Assembly (NCBI GenBank): GCA_023511325.1
Contig: JAIMBU010000106.1
Coordinates: 1 to 7,566 of the forward strand
DNA length: 7,566 bases
Direction of reading: 5' to 3'
From: Gorillibacterium sp.
GTDB lineage: Bacteria; Bacillota; Bacilli; Paenibacillales; NBRC-103111
Position numbers and translations under genes: made by a program
Notes under the pieces: generated by a model
Databases searched by the model: none
What the model was told of the DNA's origin: nothing
What the model saw: only the letters and a program-made list of their open reading frames with translations
Shown here: piece by piece, positions 6,010-7,566 of the stretch
Numbering within the stretch: position 1 is the first letter of the stretch
Layout of the letters: each line of letters starts with the position of its first letter

Positions 6010-7548
6010 TTATTTCGTAGTCGCATACCAATCATTTATCTCTTTAGCGCTTGCATCAGCACCGGCCGTTTTATATTTAGCTTGGAAGGCTTCCAAACCG
6101 GATAACGTTTCTGCTCCGGCGATCAGCATCACGGTATAGTCGCTAACCATCGTTTCCAGTTGTTGATTGTCCTTGGCATATTGCTGCATATAAGGTGCTA
6201 GCCCAAGCAAATTCTGGATTTGGGCCTCCTTCGGCTGCTTGTTATTAAGGAAGTCAAATGCCTCAAACATCACCGGATTTTTGCGAACACGTGCTTGCCA
6301 GTAGAGCGGATAGTTTTCCTCATCTGTTCCCGCCATGTAGTTGTTAGCTAAATTGCGTTCATCGGTGAAAATCGGCAGGATTGGCATATAAGCGCCGTTC
6401 TCGAAGGTATAGTGCTTGCCTTCTTCCCCAATAGCCAGATCCTTGAACGTCTCTGCCTCTAAACTGGCATTGATCCATTTGATTGCTTCTTCTGGGTGAT
6501 TGGATGCTTTCGGAATGAAGGTCAGCCGGTCAAATCCTGCATTTGCTGAGAAACCCGCTTCTCCTTGAGGACCCTTCAGAGCCGGAACAAAGGCAAATTT
6601 AGCATCAGGAATACTCTTTGTCATGGCATCAGAGATCGTCGGGATATCCGCCCAGTGGATAATAATAGCACCGGCTTTGCCGCTCATAAACTTTTCTTTG
6701 GCAGTAGCATCCTTATTGGCGACGAATTCTTTTTCCAGCAAACCCTGCTGGTAGAGACCAGCTACGTAGCCGATATAATCCTTATAAGCTGGATCGAGGA
6801 GCCTTGGCACTAACTGCCCGTCAACATCATTCCAGGAATTTGGCATTCCGAATGCGCCGACGATGTTATCGAGCATCGCCAAATCACCCTTGATCGTCAG
6901 CGGAACATTCTGATCTCCGTTGCCCCCGGGATCCTTGTCCTTGAACGCCTTAAGCACACTTGCCAATTCATCCGTCGTAGTCGGCATTTGCAAGCCCAGT
7001 TTCTCCAACCAGTCCGTCCTGATCAGGATGCTGTTATTGATGGCATAAGTCACTGAAGTTGGAATCGCATATAATTTGCCTTCAACCTTGAGGGCATCCA
7101 TTGATTGCTGTGAGATGGCCTTTTTAATATTCGGGCCGTACTTCTCGATAAGAGGAGTCAGATCGACCAACGCGCCTTTCTGAGCATAGTCCGAGTAAAG
7201 TGCCATATTGCTGTATGTCGTAACCAGATCGTATGATTCACTTGAAGCCATAATCAAATTGAGTTTCTCCAGCCATTTATCCTGAGGAAGCATGTCATAC
7301 TGGACTTTATACCCCGTTTTCTCCTCCAGCATTTTCGCTACCGGATAGGTATTGTAGTCTTCGTTCTGCCAAATATCCAATCTTTTTAGCTCCGTCTTGG
7401 ATGCCTCAGGTGCTGCACTTCCCGCGTCTGTCGCGGTTGGAGCCTTCGAGGCACTCTCCTCACTTTTGTTCGAGCCACATGCCTCCATGACAGACATCAT
7501 AAGTACCGCCATTATAATTACCATGATTAACTTAGAACCTTTTCTCAT
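6010..7548 (-). CDS. Lipoprotein extracellular solute-binding protein of a carbohydrate ABC importer
   Basis: This 512-residue protein has a lipoprotein-type leader: RKGSK, a hydrophobic core at 7-21, then Cys24 as the likely lipidated residue. A Ser/Ala/Thr/Glu-rich linker reaches about residue 52. The mature fold is a family 1 solute-binding protein of the large AlgQ/LipO-like kind that serves oligosaccharide importers with paired permeases. Visible hallmarks are LDIWQNED at the first strand, YDLVTTYSN (106-114), GKLYAIPT (157-164), LIRTDWLEKLGL (175-186), the glycine- and asparagine-rich loop DKDPGGNGDQNVPL (204-217) where relatives bind calcium, FMSGKAGAIII (287-297), and HPEEAIKWIN (351-360). 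It captures sugar outside the membrane and hands it to permeases, which are not in this window and may lie beyond the right edge. ATG 7548 has AGGGGG 7 nt upstream. The lipobox MEAC is unusual (Met at -3, Glu at -2). The sugar bound is unknown. Confidence 0.93.
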   Translation of the reverse strand: MRKGSKLIMVIIMAVLMMSVMEACGSNKSEESASKAPTATDAGSAAPEASKTELKRLDIWQNEDYNTYPVAKMLEEKTGYKVQYDMLPQDKWLEKLNLIMASSESYDLVTTYSNMALYSDYAQKGALVDLTPLIEKYGPNIKKAISQQSMDALKVEGKLYAIPTSVTYAINNSILIRTDWLEKLGLQMPTTTDELASVLKAFKDKDPGGNGDQNVPLTIKGDLAMLDNIVGAFGMPNSWNDVDGQLVPRLLDPAYKDYIGYVAGLYQQGLLEKEFVANKDATAKEKFMSGKAGAIIIHWADIPTISDAMTKSIPDAKFAFVPALKGPQGEAGFSANAGFDRLTFIPKASNHPEEAIKWINASLEAETFKDLAIGEEGKHYTFENGAYMPILPIFTDERNLANNYMAGTDEENYPLYWQARVRKNPVMFEAFDFLNNKQPKEAQIQNLLGLAPYMQQYAKDNQQLETMVSDYTVMLIAGAETLSGLEAFQAKYKTAGADASAKEINDWYATTK

Positions 7549-7555
7549 TGCGAAA

Positions 7556-7561
7556 CCCCCT
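7556..7561 (-). promoter_or_regulatory. Ribosome binding site of the solute-binding protein gene
   Basis: The minus strand reads AGGGGG, 7 nt before ATG 7548. It is purine-rich and well placed but less canonical than AGGAGG. Only five further bases upstream are in the window, so the promoter cannot be seen. Confidence 0.75.
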
Positions 7562-7566
7562 GAAAG

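Overview
The window looks like chromosomal DNA of a Bacillota bacterium, most likely Paenibacillus or a close relative. The reasons are AGGAGG-type ribosome binding sites 7 nt before most starts, a lipoprotein-type sugar-binding protein of about 500 residues, and a two-component pair of the YesM/YesN type. This is an inference from gene style, not from a marker gene.

All five supported genes are on the minus strand, so the reading order is right to left. (1) 7548-6010: lipoprotein solute-binding protein of a carbohydrate-type ABC importer; its permeases are not in the window and may lie beyond the right edge. (2) 5943-4690: FAD-dependent oxidoreductase of the PF12831 type, 66 nt downstream. 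(3) 4586-2949: response regulator with an AraC-type DNA-binding domain. (4) 2956-1094: membrane sensor histidine kinase, overlapping the regulator by 8 nt. (5) 703 to beyond base 1: secreted SGNH/GDSL esterase resembling carbohydrate esterase family 3, cut by the left edge. Between (4) and (5) is a 390-bp spacer with a strong terminator-like inverted repeat (895-936) and a structured leader before the esterase.

The likely theme is sensing, import and processing of a plant- or microbe-derived carbohydrate. The kinase would sense an extracellular ligand, the regulator would switch on the locus, the binding protein would deliver oligosaccharide to the importer, the esterase would remove acyl groups outside the cell, and the oxidoreductase would act on the imported molecule. 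The substrate cannot be read from the sequence.

The most interesting non-coding signal is in the esterase leader. Its Shine-Dalgarno sequence is perfectly complementary, over 10 nt, to a segment 52 nt upstream, and two small hairpins can form in between. That layout would allow the ribosome site to be hidden. I see no insertion sequence, CRISPR array, tRNA or rRNA, and no clearly new multi-gene system.
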